Assembly (NCBI RefSeq): GCF_022539315.1
Contig: NC_066328.1
Location: forward strand, 1-64,000
Length of the DNA: 64,000 nt
Reading direction: 5' to 3'
Source: Serinus canaria
Taxonomy: Eukaryota > Chordata > Aves > Passeriformes > Fringillidae
Shown: in pieces, positions 1 to 11,984 of the stretch
Layout: each line of letters opens with the position of its first letter
How positions within the stretch are numbered: position 1 is the first letter of the stretch
Notes under the pieces: generated by a model
What the model was told of the DNA's origin: nothing
What the model saw: only the letters and a program-made list of their open reading frames with translations
Database searches by the model: none
Position numbers and translations under genes: made by a program

Positions 1-1520
1 TGTATCACATGGCGTTGCAATGTACTGCATTGACCACAAGGGGGCCCTGTAGATACTGTGTTTATCACATGGGGGTGCAATATACTGCATTTACCAAAAG
101 GGAGCGCTATGGATGCTGACTTTATCACATGGGGGTGCAATGAACTCCATTGACCACATGGGAGGGCTATTAATACTGTGTTTATCATGTAAGGTGTTAT
201 GTACTGCATTGATGACTTGAGGGTGCTATGGATGCTGAATTTATCACATTGGGGTACAATGCACTACATTGACCACATGGGGGCGCTATAGATACTGTGT
301 TTATCATATGGGGGTGCAATGTACTACATTTACCAGAAGAGGGCGCTATGGATGCTGAATTTATCACATGGGGGTGCAATGTACTGCAATGACCACATGG
401 GGGCCTGATAGATACCCTGTTTATCACATAGGGGGGCAAGGTACTGCATTTACCAGAAGGAAGCCCTATGGAAGCCAAATTTATCACATGGGGTTGCAAT
501 GTACAGCATTGACCACTTGGGCGCGATATAGATACTGTGTTTATCACATGGGGGTGCAATATACTGCATTTACCAAAAGGGAGCGCTATGGATGCTGAAT
601 GTATCACATGGGGGGTGGAATGTACTGCATTGACGACATAGGGGCGCTATAGATACTCTGTTTATCATATATGGGTGTTATGTACTGCATTGATCACTTG
701 GGGGCGCTATGTATACTGTGTTAATCATATAAGGGTGTTATGTACTACATTGATGACTTGAAGGTGCTATAGATGCTGAATATATCACATGGGGGTGCAA
801 TGTACTGCAATGACCACAAGGGGGCCCTGTAGATACTGTGTTTATCGTATGGGGGTGCAATGTACTGCCTTTACCAGAAGGGTGCGCTATGGATGCTGAA
901 ATCATCACATGGGGGTGCAATGTACTGCAATGACCACATGGGGGCGCTATAGATACTGTGTTTATCATATGGGAGTGCAATGTACTGCATTTAGCAGAAG
1001 GGGGCGCTATGGATGCTGAATTTATCACATGGGGATGCAATGTACTGCATTGACCACATGGGGGCGCTATAGATACTGTGTTTATCATATGGGGGTGCAA
1101 TGTACTGCATGTACCAGAAGGAGGCGCTATGGATGCTGAATTTATCACATGGGGGTGCAATGTACTGCATTTACCAGACGGGAGCGCTATGGATGCTGAA
1201 ATCATCACATGGGGTTTCAATGTACAGCATTGAGCACATGGGGGCGCTATAGATACTGTGTTTATCACATCGGGGTGCAATGTACTACATTTACCTTAAG
1301 TGGGCGCCATGGACGCCGAATTTATCACATTGGGTTGCAATGTACTGCATTGACCACATGGGGGCGCTATAGATACTGTGTTTATCATATGGGAGTGCAA
1401 TGTACTGCATTTAGCAGAAGGGGGCGCTATGGATGCTGTGTTTATCACATGGGGATGCAATGTACTGCATTGACCACATGGGGGCGCTATAGATACTGTG
1501 TTTATCATATGGGTGTGTTA
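1..1520 (+). repeat. 60-bp satellite array with A/B dimeric higher-order units
   Basis: About 25 head-to-tail monomers of 60 bp fill this stretch, and the array is cut by the window's left edge. Two monomer types mostly alternate. Type A ends in agatactgtg and contains gaccacatgggggcgctat. Type B ends in ggatgctgaa and contains accagaagggggcgctat. This makes a 120-bp dimer as the higher-order unit. The alternation breaks near 600-780 (A-like copies in succession) and at 1081-1200 (two B copies). Each monomer carries a GGGGGCGCTA-like core in the same orientation; 11 copies keep GGGCGCTAT exactly. Open frames through the array only reflect the 60-bp period (20 codons) and are not genes. Confidence 0.95.
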
Positions 1521-3213
1521 TGTAGTAGCCTATTCCTACTGTTCCTACTCTGTATCCTACTCTTACTCCTACTCCTACTTTTCCTACTCTGCCTACTCCT
1601 ACTACTCGCACTCCTCTTCCTTCTCCTACTCCTACGCTTACTCCTACTCCCACACCTACTCCTTCTCAGCCTACTCCTACTCAGCCTACTCCTACTCCTC
1701 CTCCGCCTACTCTTACTACTCCGCCTACTCCTACTCTTATACCGCCTACTCCTAATACTCCTATAGTGCCTACTCCTACTACTCCGCCTACTCCTACTCC
1801 TAGTCAGCCTACTCCTACTATTCCTACTCCTACTCCTATTCCTACTCCTACTCCAAATAATACTCTTACTACTCCGCCTACTCCTTCTCCAACTCTGCCT
1901 ACTCCAACTCTGCCTACTCCTACTTCTCCTACTCCTACTCCTACTTTTACTCCTACCCCTACTCCTACTACTTCACCTACTCCAACTCCTACTACTCATA
2001 CTCCTACTACTCCTCCTACTCCTACTCCTACACCTACTCCCACTCCTACTCTTAGTCCTACTCTGCCTACTCCTACCACTGCTAATCCTACTCATACTCC
2101 TACTCCCACTCCTACTCTTACTACTCCGTGTATTCCTACTCCTACTTTGTCTACTCCTACTCCGCCTATTCCTACTACTCCGCCTACTCCTACTCGTACT
2201 CCGCCTTCTCCTTCTACTCCTACTACTCCTACTCCGCCTACTCCTACTACTCCTAATCCTACTCCTACTCTTACTACGCCGCCTACTCCTACTCCTACAC
2301 CGCCTACTCCTCCTACTCCTGCTCCTACTTTTACTCCTACTCCTACGCTGACTACTCCTACTACTCCTACTCCTACTTGCACTCCTACTCATACTACTCT
2401 GTCTAATACTACTCCTACTCTGCCTCCTCCTACTACTCCGCCTACTCCTTCTCCTACTCCGCCTACTGCTACTACTCCTACTCCTATTCCTACTGCTACT
2501 CCTACTGCTACTACTCCGCCTACTCCTACTCCTACTCCGCCTACTCCTACAACTCCTGCTCTGACTCCTACTCCTACTCCTACTCCTACTCTGCCTACTC
2601 CTACTACTTCTACTTCTACTCCCACTTCTACTCCTACTACTCCACCTACTCCTACTCCTAGTCCTACTCTGCATACTCCTACTTCTCCTGCTCCTACTCC
2701 TACTCCTACTCCTTCTACTCCTACTCCTACTCCTACTAGTACTCCTACTCCTACTACTCTGCCAACTCCTACTACTCCTACTCCTACTCCTCCACCTACT
2801 CCTACTTCTCCTACTCCTAGTTCTCCGCCTACGCCTACTCTGCCTACTCCTACTATTCCTACTTTGCCTACTCCATCTACTCCTACTACTCCTACTCCTA
2901 CTCCTACTCCGCCTACTCCGCCTACTCTACCTACTCCTACTCCTACACCGCCTACTCCTCCTACTCCTCCTCCTACTCCTAGTCCTATTCCTACTCCTAT
3001 TACTCCATCTTCTTCTCCTACTCTTACTCCTACTTCTCCTACTCCTACTCCTACTCCTACTCCTACTCCTACTCTTGCTCCTACTCCTGCTCCTACTCCT
3101 ACTCCTACTACTCCACCTTCTCCTACTCCTAGCCTGCCTACTCCTACTCCTACTCCGCCTACTCCTACTACTCCGACTCCGCCTACTCCTACTACTCCTA
3201 CTCCTTTTGCCTG
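1521..3213 (+). repeat. (CCTACT)n hexanucleotide-derived array
   Basis: About 1.69 kb is built almost entirely of CCTACT/ACTCCT units with scattered CCG, CTG, CTT and TTC variants. It starts directly after a truncated satellite monomer and stops at a sharp edge before unique-looking DNA. The plus strand is almost all pyrimidine plus A, giving strong strand asymmetry. The hexamer has no stop codon in five of six frames. That explains the long apparent frames here, including a Thr/Pro-rich one at 1766-3214, so I do not call a gene. Confidence 0.95.
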
Positions 3214-3228
3214 AAGCTCCCCCTCTAC

Positions 3229-3540
3229 CCATGACAGAAACCCCTGTGAATGTCTGGGACATCCTGGCTCTTTAGCAGCCTGGGGTCTCCTAGGATGTCA
3301 CCATGGAGCCCCTGTGAGTGCCTGTGACAGATTGGTGCCTTTGCAGCCCAAGGTCCCCTGAGATGTCGCCATGGAATGGCTGTGACTGCCTCTGACCACA
3401 GAGCTCTTTATCAACCCAGAAAGCCCTGGGAAGTCTCCATGGAACCCTTGTCTCTGTGTGTAACATTCCAGCATTTGAACAGCCTGGAGAGTCTTGGAGG
3501 ATCCACATGGAACCCCTCTGAGTGCCTGTAACAAATCTGA
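3229..3540 (+). repeat. ~72-bp degenerate minisatellite, about 4.5 copies
   Basis: Units begin with ccatggaacccctgtgagtg-like sequence at about 3229, 3300, 3369, 3438 and 3507. Each continues through a gcctgtgacag-like block and a cagcctggggtctcctagg-like block. Copies differ at many positions, so the array is old. It sits directly beyond the hexamer array. Confidence 0.75.
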
Positions 3541-3753
3541 CCCTAAACACCAAAACATCACCAGTCCCCTGTTGCTATGGCCAGTTTCCATAGCAAGCAT
3601 CACCAGCCTCCCTTTTTCTATGGTCAGTCCCCTGGCAGCTCCATGGAGACCCCATGCAAGGGGTGGTTGCCATTGTCACTAGCTCAGGCCTGGAGCCAGA
3701 GTCTGTTGCCAAGGCAAAAATTTGCAGTCCCATTCCCAGGGTCATGGGATCCC

Positions 3754-4070
3754 AGAACCACAGAATTGGTTGAGTTGGCAGGGACCCATCAGGATCCTCG
3801 AGTCCAACTGCTGGCCCTGCAAAGGACACCCCAACAATCCCAACCTGGGCCTGGCGGCGCTGTCCAAACACTGCTGGAGCTCAGAGAGCCCTGGAGCTGG
3901 GAGCCTTCCCTGGGCAGCCCGGGCAGGCCTGAGCAGCCTCTGGGGAAAAACCTTTTCCTGAAATCCAACCTAAGGCTGCCCCGACTCAGCTGCAGCCGTT
4001 CCCTCCACTCGTGTCCCTGGGCACCAGAGGGAAGAGGCTCCCACAGCCCCAGCCAGGGACTCACTCCCAA
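3754..4070 (-). mobile_element. CR1-like retroposon fragment (diverged)
   Basis: The plus strand reads cacagaattggttgagttgg, then an agggacc block, agtccaactgctg, and ccttttcctgaaatccaacc. This order of blocks is that of the reverse complement of an avian CR1 3' region. The copy is GC-rich and diverged, and its ends are approximate. The assignment is from memory of the family. Confidence 0.55.
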
Positions 4071-4663
4071 GGCTGTTGCCATGGCAACCAGGGCTGGGAC
4101 CAGCTGGGGTGCTCAGTCTCCATGGGCCAGGATTTAGGAATGGGATTCCCCAATTTGCTGCTCCCTGCTAAACATGCGCTGCTTCTCCCTGCCTTCCCGC
4201 CTCCCAGGGAAAGCACAAAAGACAAAGATCCTGGCCTGGAATAAGAACAATTTAATGGGAACAGCAACCAGATATGGAACAAACAGGTACAGCAACAATA
4301 GTGAACAGAGAATGGACAGTAATACTATTTATAAGGAAAATTACAACAGCAACAACTCTCTCTTGACAGCCATGTATTTGCTCCTGCCTGGAAAGGACCT
4401 GCTTCTCCTCAGGGGAGAGAGTCCCTTTCCTGCCTCTGGGCAATGATCTGGGGTGGAAGTGAATGTAATGACACACCATGGCCAGACCCTCATATTCTTT
4501 GATCCCACATCAAGTCATTGCTAGGGACAGGAAAAGAGACAGGTGTCTTCCCAGCATGGATGACAGGGAACATGGATCACCACGGTTCTGCCCAATGTGG
4601 GTCCTCCCATGGGGGATGAAGCTGGAGCAGTGTACAAAGCTTTTCCTGCAGTCTGGGCATTTG
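4071..4663. other. No gene recognised; possible 3' flank of the zinc-finger pseudogene
   Basis: No coding exon, RNA gene or clear repeat was recognised. The stretch lies downstream of the minus-strand zinc-finger pseudogene and may contain its former 3' UTR. Confidence 0.5.
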
Positions 4664-5340
<677 letters not shown>

Positions 5341-6960
5341 ATGAAGAAGAAAGGAAATGGAGAGGATAGGATTTGCCTCTGTGCCACAAGGAAGGGGAAG
5401 GAGATCCCTTGAATGATTCTCCAGCACGAAGGCGTTGGCAGAGGGCTTGTCCAGCAGCTGGAGGCCGTGCTGGTCTGGGAGATGGAGCAGGAGAGAGGGG
5501 GAAAGGGGCAGTAAATTTCTCCACAACTCCCTGGGTGTCCTGGGGCATTCTCTCAGTTTGAGAAGACAGGTGTCCGCTAAGGAAGGCAGGAGCCTCCCTA
5601 GAAATGGAAAATGTAAACACCCTCCCTCCAAATTATTATACTTTTGAAATTATGGGGCTCTAAGGCAAAGATATGGGAATAGGAATAACAGTTATTCAGC
5701 AGGAAAATTAAAATATAAATATGATAGTAGAAAGAAGAAACACTGAGAGATTCAGAATATGACCTGACACCCAGTGGGTCACAGTGGTGGTAGCAGTCCC
5801 AATAAACGGTGGCTGCAGTTCTCCTGCAGTGACAGATGCGGTTCTGTTCAAGCAGGGATCCTGTAGAAGGGTGGAGTTTTCCTCTGAAGATCCAGTGGTG
5901 GTGGTGTTAGGTCTGGTCTTCCTCTGAGAGTCTAGTGGAAAAGGATGACTCTGGAATTTCAGCTCTCTGATTATATCCAGGTAGGAAAGCTTGGCTCTTC
6001 CCTCTGGGTGGAGCTTCTCACAATGGGATGATGGAAATTTATCAGTCATGCAGTGACACACAATAGCCCATTAAGAGAAGATATCTCCCAGGAGGTAGGA
6101 TGGGTTGTGGGAGAGATAAAGAAAGCAGCCCAATTAACAGAAGGTAACTGCCCCATCAGATAGGAATAGACTACACCCCCCATGTGCAACCTAGGACAGC
6201 AGGTAAGTGCTTTGCCTGTGAAATAGTGTTTTCCACTTTTCTCCAAGGAAGTATTTTTCCCAATCCAGTTGAGGGAAGGGCCAATTGACTCTGCTTTCTA
6301 GAGGAACCCCTTTGGAGGTTCTCTCCCAAATCGGCCCTAAAGCAGGACAACACTGAACAGCCCCGACTTCCCAAACCTGTCTCTGTCACAGAGGTGCTCC
6401 AGCACTTGGAGTGTTTTGGCAGCCTTCTCTGGAACTTCTCCTTCAGGTCCAACATATTGCTGTGGTGAAGACCCCGTTAAAATTTGTTTCTGTAAATGTA
6501 GTGTTTGATTCATCCTTCCTGAAATGCTGGCACAACTCTAGGGACAGTTTCCCTGGCGCACAACACATCTCTGATTGATCCACAGGTTCTCTGTGGAAAG
6601 AGAGAAGCAGTAACCTTCACTAAGGCCCCAGAATGACAGACAAGAATCACAGCCTTCAACAGCTCTGAGGAACCACTTCTTGGTGGGTTTTCCTTCCTGG
6701 AAGGCCAAGATGTCTGAATATCTTCCTGCCCCAGGCCCTGGGTAAACAGGGCTGATCAGAAATGCTGGCAGGTGACCAACACCCCTCCTCCTGACTTGGC
6801 AGCTCTGTTTGCCCAATTAGCCCTCAGTGCCTGCCTGGGCACAAACACCTGCTCCCCTGTATCCCTCGGGATGGGCAAATCCTGCTCAGGACCAGCACTG
6901 GCCTTGGTTTAGGGCCAGGGAATAGTTTCAAGGTGACCCCCAGCCAGAGGAATAACGTGC
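5341..6960. other. No intact gene; interspersed-repeat-like DNA
   Basis: Only short frames without recognisable domains occur. The part from about 5640 to 6450 (including attaagagaagatatctccc near 6069) resembles sequence I associate with passerine endogenous-retrovirus LTRs or internal regions, but I cannot fix ends or family. The leader of the zinc-finger pseudogene may extend to about 5620 on the minus strand. Confidence 0.35.
6713..6772 (+). repeat. Diverged duplicate block, copy 1
   Basis: The sequence tctgaatatcttcctg followed by caggccctggg and atgctggcagg recurs at 8074-8137 in the same orientation, with substitutions and a small indel. Both copies lie upstream of a minus-strand LTR-like block, so they may belong to related insertions or a local duplication. 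Confidence 0.6.
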
Positions 6961-6969
6961 ATTGACTCC

Positions 6970-7260
6970 AGTGATTTCAGAAGGCTGAACAATTGCTTTA
7001 TTAATCTCTACTATATTACACTACATACTCTATTATACTAATGCTAAACTATACTACCAAAGAAAAACACATGATTCTTTCTGATACTCAGGACACAGCT
7101 TTGACCTAATTGGTTAATCAATCAAAAGAACCATCACCAGAGTCCAATTTAAAAAGGCCCTTTGGTAAATCATCTCCATAACACATTCCACATCTGCCAA
7201 ATAACAGGAGCAGCAACTTGAGAGAAGAATACCTTTCTCTTTTCTCTCTGAGCTTTCTCA
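6970..7260 (-). mobile_element. LTR-like block, minus strand (approximate ends)
   Basis: A minus-strand AATAAA (plus TTTATT at 6997-7002) lies at the edge of an A/T-rich tract of ctacta/tacact repeats, followed by a TTTTTAAATTGG-like stretch. The arrangement and wording resemble songbird endogenous-retrovirus LTRs. No terminal TG/CA or target duplication was resolved. Confidence 0.35.
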
Positions 7261-8073
7261 CTGCCTTCCCCAGGAAAAATCCTGGGAGAGATAATTACGT
7301 CTCTCTCTGTTCAAAGAGTATGTGTGAACACCACACCATTGCAGAGATGCTGTGTGGGGACAAGGGCCTTGGGGAGCTGCAGCCTGTTGCAGGCAGGGAC
7401 AGGGCTGGAGTTTGAGCTTTGTTGGGGATGGGCTCCCTGGCACCCTGTATGTGTGGCGGCTGTGCAGAGCAGGACATGGGTGCTCTGCGTGGGCATAATA
7501 GCTCTGGATGGGACAGGGAGAGCTTCAGGCCAGCGGACCTTCCCACCTGGAACCTGCTCTGGGGCTGGAGTTGGTTTGGGGCCTGAAGGGAAGGGGAAAT
7601 GGAGTGGTTTGGCTGTGGGAACAAGCACACCTGAGGCATTCCTCCAGCCTCCGCCCTGTCTTCAGGTGATCCACATTGCCCAGTGCTCCCCAGTGTCTGC
7701 AGTGACTGTCAATCCCAATCACCTGCCCGCCCTTGACTCAAAGTCCTGCCACATTCCTGCTTTCCCTGAGTCTGGGGTCCTGCTGCCCCAGGAAGAGGGG
7801 TCAATGCCCACTGCTGTTTCCTCAAAGTGCAAGAGCAGGAATAGGGGCAACTCTGCTCACATCTGATGGGTTTTGGGATGGGATCAGCTCTGACCTGTTC
7901 CACAGGGAAAGCTCTGGGAGGGAATGGGCAGCAGGAGATGGGGGTATATGTCTCTGGGGGCTGTTGGAGGATGGATTCTGTTGGAGTGTGGGTTGTCCCA
8001 TCAGGGATCCATCTGCTTCCAACTCTCTCATGTACACACCACCCTCCGTCAGGCAATCCCAGAAAGCCCAAGA
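7261..8073. other. No gene recognised
   Basis: The stretch is moderately GC-rich with frames of up to 180 codons on both strands. None shows domain motifs or splice-bounded conserved exons. I see nothing assignable. Confidence 0.4.
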
Positions 8074-8137
8074 TGTCTGAATGTCCTCCTGGTGCCTCAG
8101 GCCCTGGGTGAACAGAGCTTATCAGAGATGCTGGCAG
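8074..8137 (+). repeat. Diverged duplicate block, copy 2
   Basis: Second copy of the block at 6713-6772 (tctgaatgtcctcctgg, then caggccctgggtgaacag, then atgctggcagg). Confidence 0.6.
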
Positions 8138-8199
8138 GGTATGGGGTTTGGCTGTTCATCTCTGCTCCCACAGACGCTTAGGATGGTTCTGGCACGCTG

Positions 8200-8660
8200 G
8201 GCCTCAAAAGATGAGTCTGGACTCCAGGGTTTTTCAGTCTTCAGAATTATTTATTATATCTTATCTACAAAGTCCCTTCTCTGCCCGACCGGGATCTGAC
8301 CAGCACGGCAGCCAAAGGCACTCCGACCTTCTCCCAAGGCGGGCACATCTTTTATAACAAAAACTATGTATAGTAGTAAATATGATACGTATATCATATT
8401 TACTTTTTATCCCCAATGCCTATCACCCTCGTCACCAGGTACACCCTCACCCCAGACCAATCCCCAAGTGCCAACACCACAGCAGAAGATGGACGACAAG
8501 AAGAAGAAATAAGAGTCTTGTGACATGCCTTGTTTCCTCCATCTTGTCTCCACAACCCCCCTGTACCAAAACCCCAAAATCTGTAATTTACCCTATAACT
8601 ATGTTTTCCCTTCACCATTCACACCCGAGTAATTCCCACAGGTTCCATCTCCTCATACAT
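8200..8660 (-). mobile_element. LTR-like element, minus strand
   Basis: Read on the minus strand, a TATAAAAG box (8349-8356) is followed about 95 bp later by AATAAA (8250-8255). This is the U3-R layout of a retroviral LTR. The upstream part is C-rich on the plus strand (ccccagaccaatccccaag). The ends are approximate and no target duplication was found. It lies just before the plus-strand retrovirus remnant but in opposite orientation, so it is not that element's 5' LTR. Confidence 0.5.
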
Positions 8661-9017
8661 CGGTGGCACATCCCTAGATGGATCAAAATCAAGCCACCAA
8701 GTGCTTTTGGCAACATTCCAAGACCCCCGAGCCCCCCCCAAGGGTTCTCTCCGTAGCTCTGGACATCAGGAGTGATGTGCTGAGTTCCCACACCACCGCA
8801 GTGCCACCCTTCAGGCAAGCAGCAAAGGCTAGACAAGCTTGGGCAACCCCACCCGGACATATATTGGAATTTATTTCAATACCTCCTGAAAGACACTGAC
8901 TGGCATTTTGTCTCCATCAACCCACAACAGCAGGATACTTGGCACCAAAGTCGCTGTAAGTATATCTTCATTGGGGACACTAGACACACACCACAAGAGA
9001 TTAAAACTGCTCCAGGA

Positions 9018-9481
9018 ATGATAACATCAGGTCCTGAGCAATTCATTCTCTGGCTGCACTGTTTCTATCCATCCCTGTTTCTTCCCAAAGGACAAATCGT
9101 AGCACAAGCTGTTCCGGTGCTGAATCTACCTGAAGGCACTGAGAACAAGAGCCCACAGTTGTCTGGGTCCAAGCTACTGGGAAGGGCAAACCCAAAATCT
9201 GGTGAAATGTCAGAGGAAGTGGGGAGTCAAAACGCATTAAGATGCTTTTAGACACGGTTGCGGACTGCACAGTAATCCCAGCACAGGATTGGCCAGCACA
9301 TTGGCCTTTGCAAAACATGGCTGGTCACGTTCAAGGTAAAGGGGGCATGCAATTGGCGAGACAATCTAAGAGCATCGTCCAAATCGAGAGGCCAAACAGA
9401 CAATTGGAAAATCTACATCAGTTTGTGTTAGATTATCCAGAATCCTTGTTGGGGAGAGACCTAATGGGGAGTCAGAATTGA
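9018..9481 (+). pseudogene. dUTPase-like and aspartic protease remnant (pro)
   Basis: The first part ends in a KGQIVAQAV segment resembling the C-terminal end of dUTPase-like domains fused to protease in beta-like retroviruses. From 9242 a separate frame gives the protease, with LLDTVADCTVIP at the active-site position and LLGRDLM near the end. The catalytic Asp-Thr-Gly triad reads Asp-Thr-Val, a change expected to abolish activity. The two parts are in different frames. Confidence 0.75.
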
Positions 9482-9509
9482 CATTCCAGACTCTCCAGAG
9501 GATTTTTGG

Positions 9510-10560
9510 GTGGCACTCACTGAAAAGCGCCCTACCCAAAAACTGAATCAGAAGACAGATACACCAGTCTGGGTAGAACAGTGGCTGCTCAGTAAACAAA
9601 AACGGAAAGTGCTCGAGGAGCTAGTGGAAGAACAACTGAAAAAAGGTCACATTGTGGAGACCATGTCCTCATGGAACTCTCCAGTGTTTGTCATCCAGAA
9701 TGCTGACAGAGATGGCGGCTCCTCCACGACCTCCAACAAATTAATAATGTGATAGATAATATGGGCTCTCTCCAACCTGGTATGCTGTCCCCAGAGATGC
9801 TACCCCAAGAGTGGAAATTAGCTGCTATTGATATAAAAGACTGGTTTTTTGAAATTCTCCTACACCTGGACAACACACCACGCTTTGCATTCTCAGTGCC
9901 CACTATTAACAGGAAGCCCTGATGAAAAGGTACCATTGGAAAGTTCTTCCTCAAGGACTAAAAGCCTTGCCATCCATCTGCCAATGGTATGTCTCTTCCT
10001 TACTGTCCCCAGTGCGTGCAGCTGCAGGAAAGGCCATCATCTATCATTATATAGATTATATCCTTGTGAGGGCCCCCAGTGATGATTTACTCACCCATGC
10101 GCTTGACCTAACGATCACTGTATTGATTGTTGCAGGGTTCGGAGCTCCAGGAAAAGAAAACTCAAAGATGCCACCTTGAAAGTATTTGGGCTTAGAAACT
10201 GGAAATAGGACCATTGTTCCTCAAAAATTAGAAAGCAAAACAAGGATCAAGATCCTTGTGGATGTCCACAAGTTGTGTGGTCTTTAAACTGGGTAAGGCC
10301 CTGGCTATGTCTGACCAACGAAGACCCTGCCCCTCTTTTCGATTTATTGAAAGGGGGAGAGGACCTGAGTTCTCCTAGGTCTATTACCCCAGAGGCTCAG
10401 AAAGCTCTAGAAAAGGTTCAGACAGCAATGTCTACAAGACATTGTAGGTCTGACAATGTTGGCCTGACCTGCCATCTGCCATTCAAATTTATCATCACAA
10501 GTAAGTTGCCACACCTCCTTGGAATCATTTTCTAGTGAAAGCAGAAACAAACACCTAAGG
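9510..10560 (+). pseudogene. Reverse transcriptase remnant (pol)
   Basis: The segment starts with TPVWVEQW, then a LVEEQLKKGHI stretch and SSWNSPVFVIQ, typical of the RT fingers. The reading frame breaks around 9715-9760, near 9900 and again later. The YXDD catalytic box reads YIDY (10048-10059), so the second catalytic Asp is missing. The LLKGGEDLSSP region near 10345 matches the thumb. With several frameshifts and stops, no active enzyme is possible. Confidence 0.85.
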
Positions 10561-10604
10561 CAAAGGAAACACCTAAAAAGGGCAAGGACCAGAGAGACCC
10601 TCTC

Positions 10605-11340
10605 TTGATTATAGAGTGGGTTTTCCTCAGTCAGCAAAGGTCCAAGAGAATGACAAAGCCCCAAGAGCTGGGAGCGGAACTGATCCAGAAAGCTAAGACC
10701 TGGATCAGGGAGCTGGCAAGATATGACTTTGAGTATGTTCACATTCCAACTGGGTTAAAATTGGGCCAAATTACCAAGGCAATGTTGGAACATTTGCTTC
10801 AGGAAAACAAGGTGTTGCAGTTTGCTCTGGATTCCTGCTCAGGACAAATTTCTATCCATCAGTGTGCCCACAAAATTTTCAAACAAAAAGTTCAATTCAC
10901 TTTGAAATTGGGAAGCATTCAAAGTAGGAGACCTTAAAAAAAGGTTCTGACTGTCTTTACAGATGCGTCTGGGAGATCCCACAAGTCCGTTGTGACTTGG
11001 AAGGATCCTTAAACTCAGCAGTGGGAGGCGGACATTGCTGAAGTGGAAGGTTCACCTCAGGTTGCTGAGTTGGCTGCAGTTGTTAGGGCCTTCGTAAAGT
11101 TCTCAGAACCATTCAATCTGATTACAGACTCTGCCTATGTGGCAGGAGTAGTATCCAGGGCAGATCAAGCAATACTGCAAGAAGTGTCTAACATCACACT
11201 TTTCAAATTGCTTTCAAAACTTGTAAAGTTAGTCTCCCACCGAGAGCAACCATTTTATGTGATCACATCAGATCACACACTGACTTAACAGGGTTTATCG
11301 CTGAAGGCAACAGAAGGGCAGATGCCCTTGCTGCGCCTGC
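10605..11340 (+). pseudogene. RT connection and RNase H remnant (pol)
   Basis: The QELGAELIQKAKTWIREL segment (10650-10720) is followed by FTDASG near 10957 and ITDSAYVAGV near 11125. These are the acidic-residue landmarks of retroviral RNase H. In-frame stops occur (for example near 10935 and 11010). It continues toward the integrase zinc-binding region. Confidence 0.8.
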
Positions 11341-11567
11341 AGAGATGGCCACTCTCCCAAACATTTTTGACCAGGCAAAAATCAGCCACCAGCTTTTCCA
11401 CTAAAATGCACCTGGCCTAGTTCGTCAGTTTCACATCACTCGAGAACAGGACAATGCGATTGTGGCCATATGCCCCAATTGCCCACAACATGTACTCCCT
11501 ACAATGAATGCAGGAGCAAACCCAAGGGGCGTGAACAGTTGTCAACTGTGGCAAACTGATGTAATAC

Positions 11568-11573
11568 ACATAC
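11568..11573 (+). repeat. Target-site duplication, left copy (ACATAC)
   Basis: A six-base direct repeat directly before the inserted LTR, matched by 11985-11990. A 6-bp duplication fits an alpha/beta-type retroviral integrase. Confidence 0.9.
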
Positions 11574-11984
11574 TGTTGTATTGCACTAAATAGTTTATTT
11601 AGTTGTTGCACTGGTGACGGGTTTTCCCCCTCCCTCATCACATGGTTTCCCCCTCACACACCCTCCCTGTTACACACACCTGGTCTGTCCCACAGGTACT
11701 TCGTCCCTCCCCAATGGCATCCCATTAGCTCCGGTTCTCTCTCCCCCGCCCCTCATACCCTAGGGTATAAAACCTCCTGTGTGAGAGTTCCAATCCCTCT
11801 TTTTTACCTGGGTAACCCCATCACCTGTGTCCTGCCCCAAGCCAATAAACAGGATACTTGCACCCACGTGGACAAGAGCGCCTCTCGTCTTTTACCTCCG
11901 TCTATGCGGGTCTGCGTGGGCTAGAGTCTTAAGCTAGCCGGATTTGGACTCATATAAGGCCCAGGAAAAACTCGAATTACCACA
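11574..11984 (+). mobile_element. Solo LTR (411 bp) nested in integrase
   Basis: The element begins TGTTGTATTG and ends TTACCACA, with the canonical TG...CA ends, and is flanked by exact ACATAC duplications. A TATA-like gtataaaac lies near 11764 and an AATAAA near 11844, so it is in plus orientation with U3, R and U5 in order. Its sequence is unrelated to the host element's own 3' LTR. It arose as a later insertion and then lost its internal part by LTR-LTR recombination. Confidence 0.92.

Noticed and set aside
197..1508. Frames of 70-185 codons with repeated Cys and His
   Set aside because: The monomer length is a multiple of three, so any frame repeats; the Cys/His pattern is not a zinc-finger spacing.
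1..1520. CRISPR-like array
   Set aside because: There are no unique spacers between repeats; monomers are contiguous and the host is a eukaryote.
1973..2674. Ser/Arg-rich frame on the minus strand resembling an SR protein
   Set aside because: AGTAGG repeats read as Ser-Arg by chance of the hexamer; there is no RNA-binding domain.
1766..3214. 482-codon Thr/Pro-rich open frame
   Set aside because: It is created by the stop-free CCTACT hexamer; it has no promoter, splice or homology support, and the other frames are open as well.
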